16,118 bases of DNA. Source: Planctomycetota bacterium (GTDB lineage: Bacteria; Planctomycetota; UBA8742; JACQVU01). The notes beneath the pieces are model-generated. The model was given only the letters and a program-made list of their open reading frames with translations, did not search any database and was not told the DNA's origin. The stretch is taken from positions 1-16,118 of the forward strand of contig JACQVU010000130.1 of NCBI GenBank assembly GCA_016209585.1, given 5' to 3'. Position numbers and translations under genes: made by a program. Positions within the stretch are counted from its first letter, which is position 1, and each line of letters opens with the position of its first letter. Below are positions 1 to 8,318 of this stretch, in pieces.

Positions 1-1
1 C

Positions 2-844
2 GCCATGCGTGAGGTGAGTGACGACGGGGTGCTGTTCGTGTCGCCGGTGGACGGCGCGCGCCATTTCCTGACGCCGGAGCGGTCGATGGAGGCGCAACAC
101 CGCCTGGGCGCCGACGTGATCATGATGTTCGACGAGTGCGCGCGCCACCCCTGCCCGGAGCCGGCCGCGCGGGAGGCGATGCGCCGGACGCACGCCTGGG
201 CGGCGCGGTGCCAGGCCCGGCACCGCGCGCTGTGCGCCGCGCCGCCGCGGCCGGGCGCGCCGCAGCCGCTGCTCTTCGGCCTCGAGCAGGGCGCGACCTT
301 CCTCCACCTGCGGCGGGAGTCAGCCGAGGCCATCGTGGCGCTGGACCTGCCGGGGCACGCCATCGGCGGGTTGTCGGTGGGCGAGTCATGGAGCCAGACC
401 GCGGAGGTGATCGAGGCCACCGCCGCCCTGCTGCCGGCGGACCGGCCGCGCTACCTCATGGGGGTGGGGCGGCCGGAAGACGTTCTGCGCGCCGTCGCCC
501 TGGGCATCGACATGTTCGACTGCGTGCTGCCCACGCGCGGCGGGCGGCACGGCGTGGCCTACACCCGCCGCGGGCTGGTGCGCATCCGGAACCGGGAGCA
601 TGCCGCCGCCGACCGCCCGCTGGACGAGACCTGCGCCTGCCCCACCTGCGCCCGCCACTCGCGCGCCTACCTGCGCCACCTTTTCCACGAGGGCGAGGGG
701 CTGGCGGCCACGCTGCTCACGCTGCACAACGTTCACTTCTTCCTGCACATGATGCGGCAGGCACGGGAGGCCATCCTGGCGGATCGGTTCGCCGCGTTCG
801 CCGGCGACCTGCTTCGCGAAATCGCCGCCGGGGATCACGCCTGA
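2..844 (+). CDS. tgt: tRNA-guanine(34) transglycosylase (queuine tRNA-ribosyltransferase), 5' end cut by window
   Basis: Swaps guanine 34 of tRNAs with GUN anticodons for a queuosine precursor in the cytoplasm. The reading frame is open to the window edge, and the first Met (base 5) lies mid-protein, so roughly 100 N-terminal residues are missing compared with the E. coli enzyme. Counting from that Met, the order of family motifs is complete: substrate-pocket MFDEC (41-45), FGLEQG (91-96, the FG-x-x-QG of the family), GGLSVGE (121-127), nucleophile Asp172 in GIDMFDCVLPTR, and the zinc site C210-x-C212-x2-C215 with H241. LMGVG (151-155) also matches closely. The C-terminus is of normal length. 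The stop codon overlaps the stop of the convergent minus-strand gene by 10 bp, so no separate terminator fits between them. The family call is secure; only the start is outside the window. Confidence 0.95.
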   Translation, partial: AMREVSDDGVLFVSPVDGARHFLTPERSMEAQHRLGADVIMMFDECARHPCPEPAAREAMRRTHAWAARCQARHRALCAAPPRPGAPQPLLFGLEQGATFLHLRRESAEAIVALDLPGHAIGGLSVGESWSQTAEVIEATAALLPADRPRYLMGVGRPEDVLRAVALGIDMFDCVLPTRGGRHGVAYTRRGLVRIRNREHAAADRPLDETCACPTCARHSRAYLRHLFHEGEGLAATLLTLHNVHFFLHMMRQAREAILADRFAAFAGDLLREIAAGDHA

Positions 845-3585
845 GGTCCGGGCGGAACCTTCGAGCGGATCGCCGCGGCGCGGGCGTCCTGGGGATACTC
901 GGCGGCGAACCGCCGGAGGTGGGCGAAGCCCTCTTCCTCGCGGCCGGGCGTGGTCGCCAGGAGTTGGCCCAGGTAGAAGCGCGCCTCGCGATGGACCTCC
1001 AGCACGCCCAGCGCCTTGCGGTAGTAATGTTCGGCGGCGTCGCGGTTGCCCAGCCGCTCGAAGACGTAGGCCAGGCCGTGGTAAGAGTCGGCGAAGGTGT
1101 CGTCGCGCCGCAGTTGCGTGACCCGCAGCGCGCGGCTCTGCTCTTCCACCGCGATGGCGGTCAGATAGTAGGGCACGGCCTGTTCGTAGTGGCGACGCTC
1201 GCCCGTCTGTTCGCCCAACTGGGCGTAGCAGAGCGCCACCGCCGACTCCACGTCCAGTTGCACCGCCGGCCGCAGCCTGGCGAGGATGCGAAGGTAGACC
1301 TCCAGCGCCTCCGGCAGGCGGTCGAGGCGGCGCAGGGCGTTCCCCAGCGTCATTTCGTACTGCGTGAGAAAGGCCTCATTCTGCTCGACGCTTCGCACGG
1401 CCAGCGTGGCCTCTTCCAACTGGCGGCGGTAGACGGCCTCGGCGCGGGCGCGCAGGTCGGCGACTTCTTCGGCCGTCAGGTCGGAGCGCAGCGCGCGGCG
1501 GTCCAGGCGCGACCCTTCGTCGCCCAGCGCCGCCGCCAGGTTGCCGTGGGGCCGCGCCTTCTTCGGCGACTTCGCCGCGGCGTCCTCCCACAGACTCACC
1601 GCCGTGGCCCACGTGGCGTTCCGATCGATGGTCACCCACCCCAGCGCCAGCGCCGCCGCTCCGGCCAGCGCCCCGCCGCACCAGCCGGGCGCGCGGCGCA
1701 GCGCCCGCGCGCCGGCCACCGCCCCGATCAACGCCACGCCGATGGCGGGAGTGTAGTTGCGATGCTCGAACATCAACTCCGCGTCGATGATGGTCGCCTC
1801 CATGGCGTGGTGCGCGAAGAAGAAAAACACGCCCAGCGCCAGCAGCGGCCGCCGCCGGCGCAGGAGAAGCGCGGCGGCCAGCAACGCCCCCAGAGCCAGC
1901 ATCGCGGCCAGCGTGGCCGGGGGGGCAGCCAGCGAGCGCGAGGGGATCACGTGGTGGTCCACGTTCAGGTGGCTCGGCAGGGGCAGCAGCAGCAGCCCCA
2001 GGTACCGCATGACCACGCGACCCTCCGTCATGAGCCGTTCGCCCATGCTGAAGTTACGTTGCGACAAGTTCGGCGACCACATCTCCTTCACGTAGTGGAC
2101 CACGGAGTCCGCGGCCTCACCGATCTTCCAGTGGTCCTGCAACTGGCCGATCCAGAAGAGCGGCGCCACGAGCGCCGCCGCCGCGAGCAGCAGCGCGGCC
2201 ACCGCCACGCGCGTCCGGCGGCCGGGCAGCAGCGGCGTGCCCGGAAGGCCCACCGTGGCGGCCATGGCCGCCAGCGAGAGCACCAGGAGGACGGCGTTCT
2301 CTTTCGCCAGGATCGCGGCGACGAAAAGCGCCCCCGCCAACGCCAGCCGCCAGAGGCGGGCCGGCCCGCCGCCCGCCACGGAGCGCGGCAGGATCGCCGT
2401 CGCCGCCACGAGCAGGCTGGAGCCGCAGGCCGCGAACCAGACGCCCAGCGCCAGCGCGCCCGGTCCGGCGCGCAACGCGGCGAGCGGCGCGTCACTCTCC
2501 CGTGTCCAGATCGCGAAGCCAAACAGGGCGCGCGCCGTGAAACCGAACGTTACCAGCGGTGGCCACCAGGCCCAGCGGCTGGGCTGACGAACCGCCCCGC
2601 CCGACTCCGCCGCCTGGTCGCCATCTCCCTTCCAGAGGCGGTCGAAAAGCGCCAGGCCGGCCGCGGCCGCGTCCCGAACTCGCGGGAAGCACAGGCCGGC
2701 CGCCGCTATCACCGCGGGCGCGCTGGTCACCATGAGCCACGTCCCCAGCCACGCGCCGATGGGGCCGGCGGGGTCGATGGTTCCACCCCGCGTCCAGGTG
2801 GTGAGCAGGAAGGCCGCGCAGCCGAGTTGCTCGACGCCCAGAAGCAGGACGGCCGCGAGCAGGATGGCGCGCCGCCAGACGACGCGGCCGGGGGACTCGC
2901 GCGCGCGAAAGAACGCCAACGCGGCCAGCAGCACGAAGGTGGCCGCCAGCGAGGTGGCGCGCTGGGTGACGTAGGTGACGGCCATGACGTGAATGGGGTG
3001 CGCCGTCCAGAGCAACGCCGCCGCCCAGGCCACCGGCCAACTCCGCGCCGGGCGCCAGGGGTCGCGCGCCGCGCGCGGGCCGTTCAGCATGCGGTTCACC
3101 AGGAAGAAGACCAGCACCCCGTTGACGGAGTGTATGAAGACGTTGACGAGGCGGTAGCCCATCGGCGCGAGGCGGCCAAAGTTGGCGGACAGGGCGGCGT
3201 GAAATTCGGAGGGGCTTTCGCTCGCCAGTTGATCGACCAGGCTGCCGGCGCGGTAGTTCGCCAGGATGGTCAGGTTGGTGACCGGCCGGTTCTTGTAGAA
3301 CCCGCCGATGAGCGCCCGCAACACCCCCCACAGGCTGTCCTCGTAGCCCAGGAGGTCGGAGTTGTGGGTGGTCGAGAACTGGTCGTCGAACTGGAAATCG
3401 TTCCCCAGGCTGTTCCACCAGAACGCCCACGCCGCGGCGGCGATGGAGATCCCCGCCCCCAGCGCCGCGCGGTTGGATTGCCGGGGGGCCGGGGCGGGGG
3501 GCGCGGCCGGCGTCGCGGCTTGGGCGGGGGCGCCGGCGGGCGTGGCGGTGTCAGATGGCGTCAAGGGGAGAGGCGTCGAACTCAT
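835..3585 (-). CDS. Polytopic membrane protein, GT-C glycosyltransferase-like with C-terminal TPR repeats (TMTC/DUF1736-like)
   Basis: 916 residues. A Pro/Ala-rich cytosolic leader (1-38) is followed by about a dozen hydrophobic segments up to about residue 655, then a soluble helical tail with TPR-type repeats (about 675-905; clearest at 745-775 and 835-868). Family-like motifs in order: FQFDD (64-68, the acidic first-loop motif of GT-C enzymes), KNRPV (98-102), HPIHVMAVTYVTQR (196-209), AKEN (428-431), a Leu/Pro run ending in NVDHH (about 530-545), and FEHRNYTP (606-613), corresponding to the EHR-Y-P motif of TPR glycosyltransferases. By family this would use a lipid-linked sugar on the outer face; donor and acceptor are unknown. 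The canonical Glu in HPxxTEaVxY is Met here. The start overlaps the upstream HD-GYP gene by 35 bp, with an AGAGG-like sequence about 12 nt upstream. Family fit is good; enzymatic activity is inferred. Confidence 0.75.
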   Translation of the reverse strand: MSSTPLPLTPSDTATPAGAPAQAATPAAPPAPAPRQSNRAALGAGISIAAAAWAFWWNSLGNDFQFDDQFSTTHNSDLLGYEDSLWGVLRALIGGFYKNRPVTNLTILANYRAGSLVDQLASESPSEFHAALSANFGRLAPMGYRLVNVFIHSVNGVLVFFLVNRMLNGPRAARDPWRPARSWPVAWAAALLWTAHPIHVMAVTYVTQRATSLAATFVLLAALAFFRARESPGRVVWRRAILLAAVLLLGVEQLGCAAFLLTTWTRGGTIDPAGPIGAWLGTWLMVTSAPAVIAAAGLCFPRVRDAAAAGLALFDRLWKGDGDQAAESGGAVRQPSRWAWWPPLVTFGFTARALFGFAIWTRESDAPLAALRAGPGALALGVWFAACGSSLLVAATAILPRSVAGGGPARLWRLALAGALFVAAILAKENAVLLVLSLAAMAATVGLPGTPLLPGRRTRVAVAALLLAAAALVAPLFWIGQLQDHWKIGEAADSVVHYVKEMWSPNLSQRNFSMGERLMTEGRVVMRYLGLLLLPLPSHLNVDHHVIPSRSLAAPPATLAAMLALGALLAAALLLRRRRPLLALGVFFFFAHHAMEATIIDAELMFEHRNYTPAIGVALIGAVAGARALRRAPGWCGGALAGAAALALGWVTIDRNATWATAVSLWEDAAAKSPKKARPHGNLAAALGDEGSRLDRRALRSDLTAEEVADLRARAEAVYRRQLEEATLAVRSVEQNEAFLTQYEMTLGNALRRLDRLPEALEVYLRILARLRPAVQLDVESAVALCYAQLGEQTGERRHYEQAVPYYLTAIAVEEQSRALRVTQLRRDDTFADSYHGLAYVFERLGNRDAAEHYYRKALGVLEVHREARFYLGQLLATTPGREEEGFAHLRRFAAEYPQDARAAAIRSKVPPGPQA

Positions 3586-5074
3586 GCGCGGTGAGCGCCT
3601 CTTCGATGCGGAGGGCGGACTGGCTCGACAGGTCGACGATCTCCGGCTCGGCGATCGGCCGGCGGTTTTTGTGGTAGAGCACGCGCACCCAGGGCAGGGT
3701 GTGGCGATCGGCGTTGGCCGCGATGACCCGCGCGAAGCGGCCGTCGGAGAGCCGCACCCAGCTGCCGACCGGGAAGAGCGAGAGGTAGCGGAGCAGGCCG
3801 CGCACCACGGAGGCGTCGAACCGCCCCTTCTGCACTTCGAACAGGATGTTCTCCATCGCCACGTAGGGCGTCATGGGCGGACGGAAGGGGCGCTCGGAGA
3901 TCATGGCGTCGTACACGTCGGCCACCGCCACGATCTGGGCGAAGCGGTGGATGCCCTCGGCCTTGGCGCCGCGCGGGTAGCCGGAGCCGTCGGCCCGTTC
4001 GTGCGTCTGGTAGACGACCAGGGGCGTGGTTTCCGGGACGCCGCGCAAGCGGCGCAACACTTCCAGGCCCAGCGCCGGGTGGCGGCGCACCTGCGCGGTC
4101 TGTTCCGGGTTGAGCGGCCCGCGGTGGCGCACCACGGAGTCCTGGACGCGGATCATGCCCAGGTCGGCCAGCAGCGCGCCGTAACCGACCTCCAGCACCT
4201 GGTGTTCAGAGTAGCCCAGCGCCGTCGCGGTGTTGATGCCCAACAGCGCCACGTGCAGCGCGTGGCCGTACAGGTAATCGTCGCGTTTCTTGAGCAGGTG
4301 CAGCGCCAGGAAGAGCGCCCGGTCTTTGACCAGCAGCGAGATTAATTCGTCCACCTGCCGGCCGGCGCCGGTGGCGTCGGCCCCGTCCTGGGCGATGAGC
4401 CGGTCGAACACGTCGCGCACCTGGCCCAGGGCGCGCTCGTACACCACCTCGAAGTGACGGCGCACGTCGGCTTCCCGCGCCCGGCGCGGGTCCACCTCGG
4501 CCACCACCCCCTCCAGCGCCTGGCCGGACGGCGCGTCGGCCAGCGGGGCGGCGGCCTGGCGCTGGACGGACTCCTCGGTGAGACCCTCCGGCGCCAGCAC
4601 CATCTTCACCTCGCGCAGGCGGCTCTCGAACGTCTTCTTCTCGCGGTGGGCCTTGATGATCTCCTTCTTGCGGGCCAGGAAGCGATCCACCTCGGCCCGC
4701 GCGGCGGCGTCGCGCTCCACCTGCACCGTGGCGACGCCGTAGCGTTGCAACAGGAGGCGCAGCCGGCGGTCCACCCGTTCGCCGCCGCGGGCCACGAGCG
4801 TGCCGTCGGGCGCGGTCACGGGCACGGCGACCAGGTCCAGCGGCTTCACGTCGGCCAGCGCCACCTCGCGGTAGCGGGCCTGGGCCTCGAAGGCGGTGGC
4901 CGAGTCCCCCGGCTCCAGTTCGTAGAGATAGTCCACGCCGCACTCGGCCAGCGCGGCGACGTGCTCGCGCAGCATCTCCTCCTGGGCGTTGAAGAGGCAC
5001 CAGCCGCTCTTGTGGTAGAAGGGCCGGCGCAACTTCTTCACCGCCGTCAGCGCCGACACGGGAATGCGCTTCAT
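3551..5074 (-). CDS. HD-GYP domain protein with degenerate active site (c-di-GMP phosphodiesterase family)
   Basis: 507 residues, no membrane segment seen. Residues 14-55 and 77-120 look like two related small modules ('...G..L...~~l~~...L...GV..~'), as often found ahead of HD-GYP. A charged helix follows (125-175), then the HD-GYP domain (about 240-435). A C-terminal module (435-485, PVGSWVRLSDGRFARV) is typical of the family. HD-GYP proteins usually cleave c-di-GMP with two or three metals. Visible here: H271, RHP (H332), HERADGSGYP (358-367) and VADVYDA (D386). However the HD dyad reads A303-D304 (LLADLGM) and the HHE motif reads T357-H358-E359, so two metal-ligand histidines are missing. 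It may therefore bind rather than cleave the nucleotide. The start codon overlaps the stop of the upstream amidotransferase gene (ATGA), and no Shine-Dalgarno is seen, which points to translational coupling. Confidence 0.88.
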   Translation of the reverse strand: MKRIPVSALTAVKKLRRPFYHKSGWCLFNAQEEMLREHVAALAECGVDYLYELEPGDSATAFEAQARYREVALADVKPLDLVAVPVTAPDGTLVARGGERVDRRLRLLLQRYGVATVQVERDAAARAEVDRFLARKKEIIKAHREKKTFESRLREVKMVLAPEGLTEESVQRQAAAPLADAPSGQALEGVVAEVDPRRAREADVRRHFEVVYERALGQVRDVFDRLIAQDGADATGAGRQVDELISLLVKDRALFLALHLLKKRDDYLYGHALHVALLGINTATALGYSEHQVLEVGYGALLADLGMIRVQDSVVRHRGPLNPEQTAQVRRHPALGLEVLRRLRGVPETTPLVVYQTHERADGSGYPRGAKAEGIHRFAQIVAVADVYDAMISERPFRPPMTPYVAMENILFEVQKGRFDASVVRGLLRYLSLFPVGSWVRLSDGRFARVIAANADRHTLPWVRVLYHKNRRPIAEPEIVDLSSQSALRIEEALTAHEFDASPLDAI

Positions 5075-5943
5075 GGCCGCTTGGTCTCGGTGGAAATCCG
5101 GCGGGTGGTGGCGTCCATGCGCTCGTTGATCAGCACCATGTGGTTACCCGGCACCTTCATCCAGCCGTGGTCATCGCTGAGCGGCTCGGACGACACGATG
5201 ACCGCCCCCTTGCCGGCCTCCGGCGCCACCATGCGGCAGACGTCGCCGGAGCACACGTACTGCTGGCCGGTGTGGTAGTAGAGCGACTCGGCCTCTTCCG
5301 CCTGGGCGTTGTTGAAGCGCACGGCGACCGCGTGGCGGCCGTCGGTGACGGCGATGTTGAGGGTGCAGGTGTGGTCGCCCGGCGCGCCCAGCGAATGGCG
5401 CACGATCTGGTTGATCGCCTCCTCTATGGCGGTGGCCATGCCCTCCAGCGGCTCCATGTCGGGGCCTTTGTTGAAGCGATCCACGAACAGCGCGAAGAGA
5501 TGCTCCGAGTCGGTGTTGCCCTCGATCATTCCGAACGAGTCGTCGGACAGTTCGGCCAGCAGCGCGCGGCGCATGTGCTGGAACCCGCCCACGTCGCCGT
5601 TGTGCATGAAGGCGAACGGCCCGTGCACGAAGGGGTGGCAGTTGTTCTCCGTGACCGTGTGCGTCGACGACGCCGCCCGCACGTGGGCCAGGATGCAGCC
5701 GCTTCTGGTGACGCGGGCGATGTGCAGCAGGTTGCGGTTGCTCCAGGCCGGCGTGATCGACCGGAAAAGCGCCGGGCAACGGTCCACCTCCGGCTGGTAC
5801 CAGGCCACCCCGAAGCCGTCGCCGTTGAGCGGCTCCTCGCGTTCCCTGGCGCGGATGCTCTGGTTCACCAGCGAGTTCTGGGGTGTGATCACCAGCGTTT
5901 CCATCCGGATGGGAACGCCCAGGTACATGACGAACCGACACAT
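5071..5943 (-). CDS. Class II glutamine amidotransferase, YafJ/EgtC-like
   Basis: 290 residues. An N-terminal nucleophile (Ntn) glutamine amidotransferase domain: Met1 is directly followed by Cys2 (MCRF), which becomes the catalytic N-terminal Cys once Met is removed. This fixes the start even though no clear Shine-Dalgarno precedes it. Other family motifs: NGDGFGVAWY (40-49), AHVRAAS (86-92), NCHPF (101-105), FMHNG (112-116) and GNTDSEHLF (142-150). These match the stand-alone YafJ type rather than GlmS, PurF or AsnB, since no synthase or phosphoribosyltransferase domain is attached. The domain should hydrolyse a gamma-glutamyl amide; the natural substrate of YafJ proteins is not established, and nothing suggests the ergothioneine pathway here. 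It starts 24 bp after the S41 protease gene and overlaps the HD-GYP start by 4 bp, so it is an internal operon member. Confidence 0.9.
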   Translation of the reverse strand: MCRFVMYLGVPIRMETLVITPQNSLVNQSIRAREREEPLNGDGFGVAWYQPEVDRCPALFRSITPAWSNRNLLHIARVTRSGCILAHVRAASSTHTVTENNCHPFVHGPFAFMHNGDVGGFQHMRRALLAELSDDSFGMIEGNTDSEHLFALFVDRFNKGPDMEPLEGMATAIEEAINQIVRHSLGAPGDHTCTLNIAVTDGRHAVAVRFNNAQAEEAESLYYHTGQQYVCSGDVCRMVAPEAGKGAVIVSSEPLSDDHGWMKVPGNHMVLINERMDATTRRISTETKRP

Positions 5944-5967
5944 CGTCGAGGTCGCGCGGGTTCCCGG

Positions 5968-8274
5968 TCAACCTTTCAGCTTGTCGCCGAACGCCGTCGT
6001 ATACCGCTTGTGGCTCTTCAGCGCCTGCAGGTCGGCGTCGCCCATGCGCCGGAAGAGATCGATGATGGCCTCCTGCAACACGTCGTCGTCCTGGTAGTTC
6101 TGCACGAACTTGGCGCCCCGCTGGTCGGCCACCAGCCGCCGCACCCCCTCGATGCGCAGGAAGCGCCGCGCGTCGTCGCGCGACAGCGTGGTGTCCAGCG
6201 CGGCGTACCAGGCGTCGAAACCGGGGTAGCGGCCGGGGTCGGCGTCGTCGAAGTCCGCCAGTTCCGTCAGCGCCTTCCGGTCCGCCTCCCCATGCTGGTC
6301 CAGGTACTTCTCGAACGCCCGGGCCTTCAGCAGCCGGTCGCGCTCGTAGGACTTCCACAGCGGCCATTCCGGCGCCTTCACCTCCCGATGCGGCGCGACG
6401 CCAATCTCATGAATGGTCTTGCCGCTCGGCGAGTAGAACTTGAACAGCGTCAGTTTCAACCAGCGCTCCTCGCCGTAACCGGCGATGGGAAAGGCGTTCT
6501 GCCCGGAGCCTTTGCCGAAGGTGTTCTCTCCCAGCAGCCGCGCGCGGTCGTGGTCCTTGAGCGCGGCCGACAGCATCTCCGACCCCGACGCCGAGCCGTC
6601 GTTGATCAGGCAGACCATCGGCTGCCCGTACGCCTTCCGCCCCTTCGCCAAAAGCGGCGGCTGGCGCGTCCACTGGTCCCACCGCCCCTTCATCGTGCTG
6701 ATGACGCTCTCCGGCGGCAGGAAACACTCCGCCACCTGCTGGACGGCGTTCAACTGGCCGCCGGTGTTGCCCCGCAGGTCCAGAATGATCCCCTTCATGC
6801 CCTCGTCCTCGAGGTGGGAGAGCGCCTGCCGCATCTCCGGCCCGGAATTCCCGCCGAACTGCGTGAGCCGCACGTAGGCCACGTCGCCGGGCAGCATCTC
6901 GGTCTCCACCGTGTCCACCCGCACCTGGGCGCGCACCACCGGCATGATGCGCGGCTCGGTCCAGCCGTGGCGCATAATCAGAATGTCTACCTTCGTGCCC
7001 GGACGCCCCTTGAGTTTCTTGATGACGTAGGCCAAGTCTTTCGGCCGGCCCAGCGAGTCGCGGTCGTCGAACCGCTCGCCGTCGGCCCCCACGATCTCGT
7101 CGCCCGAACGAATCCCCGCCCGGTAGGCCGGCCCGTTGTAGTTCGGCTGCGTGATCACCACGAACTTGTCGTCGGCGTCGCGCCGCACGTAGGCCCCGAT
7201 GCCCCCGTAACTCCCCGCGATGTCGTCCCGCCGCTGCTCGTGCGACGTCTTGTTGTAATAGTCCGAGAACGGGTCCAGGCGCTTCACCATGCCCAGCGCG
7301 ATCAGATCCTGCACCGCCAGGTCCAGCCCCTTCTCCTGCTTCTCTTTCTTGTTCAGCACCCGCTCCTGCTCCAGGTAGTGCCGCTTGGCCAGATATATCA
7401 ACTCCACCAGGAACGGCTTCGCCGGCTCCTCCGGCTTCGCGCCCCCCGCCCCCTTCTCGTCCCCCTTCTCCGGGTTCTTCAGCCGCCAGGTCTCCAGCGC
7501 CACCCGGGCGGCGGCGCCGCGCTCCGTCGGCTCCTCGGCCGCCTCCGACAGCGGGTCGAGCACCTTGGCCGCCGCGGCCTGGTCCATCCGCACCGCGGTC
7601 AGCGCCGCCTCCCGCCGCGTCTCGCCGGTGGCGCCCTTCGCGGCGAGGGCGATCACCCCCTCCAGCAGCGCCGGGTCGGGGTCCTCTTTCAGGGCGAAAA
7701 GCCCCTCCGCCGCCGCCACCCGCAACCGCTCCGGCGAGCCGGCGGCGGCCGCGCTCTCCAGCGCCTTGACGGCGCGCTCCACGTCGCCCTCCTCGCCGAA
7801 CGCCTTCAACGCGCGCGCCGCGGCCAGGCGCGTCTCCAGATCGCCTTCGGTCGCGACCAGCGTGGACAGCGTCGTCACGGCGTCGGCCTCCACTCCCAGC
7901 CGGCAGAGCGAGACGGCCGCGCACAGCCGCACGCGGGGGCTTTCGTCTTCCAGCGCGCCTTCCAGGTGCGCCACCGCCGGCTGGCCCAGAGCCACGATCT
8001 CGGCCGCGCCGTTCCACAACCCCTCCATCGGCCCCTTCGAGCGCCGCGCGGTGGCCAGCGCCTTCTTCACCCGCTTCTCCACCTCCTCGGCGGCGGGCGC
8101 GCCTTCGGCCTTCTCGCCGCCGGCGGCTGGCGCCTGCGCGTGGGCCGTGGGCGTGGCCTGGCAAGAGATGAGCAGAAAACTGGCCGCCAGCGCGAACGGG
8201 CAGAAGCGCCCCAGCACCGTCCGCCGGGTGGCGGCCCGCGGGGTGAACGCCGACGGCTGAAGTTCGTGAGCCAT
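5968..8274 (-). CDS. S41 family C-terminal processing peptidase with HEAT-repeat N-terminus and PDZ domain, predicted lipoprotein
   Basis: 768 residues from the ATG at 8274, which has GGGAGGGGAG about 10 nt upstream. A longer frame starting at a TTG (8337) would put extra residues before the signal sequence and is less likely. An Arg-rich N-region and hydrophobic core end in a lipobox LLISC (Cys38), so the protein is probably lipid-anchored in the envelope. HEAT-like helical pairs occupy about 85-265, a PDZ domain about 352-435 (YGGIGAY ... GPAYRAGIRSGDEI), and the S41 protease core about 455-630. The Ser-Lys pair lies in NDGSASGSEM (Ser563) and TFGKG (Lys588), with the same 25-residue spacing as E. 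coli Prc (S430/K455). A roughly 140-residue C-terminal extension follows the core. CtpA/Prc proteases trim or degrade exported proteins from the C-terminus. The HEAT array may bind partners or substrates (inference). It leads the unit shared with the amidotransferase and HD-GYP genes. Confidence 0.92.
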   Translation of the reverse strand: MAHELQPSAFTPRAATRRTVLGRFCPFALAASFLLISCQATPTAHAQAPAAGGEKAEGAPAAEEVEKRVKKALATARRSKGPMEGLWNGAAEIVALGQPAVAHLEGALEDESPRVRLCAAVSLCRLGVEADAVTTLSTLVATEGDLETRLAAARALKAFGEEGDVERAVKALESAAAAGSPERLRVAAAEGLFALKEDPDPALLEGVIALAAKGATGETRREAALTAVRMDQAAAAKVLDPLSEAAEEPTERGAAARVALETWRLKNPEKGDEKGAGGAKPEEPAKPFLVELIYLAKRHYLEQERVLNKKEKQEKGLDLAVQDLIALGMVKRLDPFSDYYNKTSHEQRRDDIAGSYGGIGAYVRRDADDKFVVITQPNYNGPAYRAGIRSGDEIVGADGERFDDRDSLGRPKDLAYVIKKLKGRPGTKVDILIMRHGWTEPRIMPVVRAQVRVDTVETEMLPGDVAYVRLTQFGGNSGPEMRQALSHLEDEGMKGIILDLRGNTGGQLNAVQQVAECFLPPESVISTMKGRWDQWTRQPPLLAKGRKAYGQPMVCLINDGSASGSEMLSAALKDHDRARLLGENTFGKGSGQNAFPIAGYGEERWLKLTLFKFYSPSGKTIHEIGVAPHREVKAPEWPLWKSYERDRLLKARAFEKYLDQHGEADRKALTELADFDDADPGRYPGFDAWYAALDTTLSRDDARRFLRIEGVRRLVADQRGAKFVQNYQDDDVLQEAIIDLFRRMGDADLQALKSHKRYTTAFGDKLKG

Positions 8275-8318
8275 GAGCCGAAAACTCCCCTCCCGCCGGT
8301 CCGCGCCGGCCGGACGGA

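Noticed and set aside
136..3594. A 1152-codon open frame on the plus strand, antisense to the GT-C/TPR gene
   Set aside because: It is Arg/Gln/Gly/Pro-rich with no recognisable domain and covers two genes with clear family motifs; long antisense frames are expected at this G+C content.
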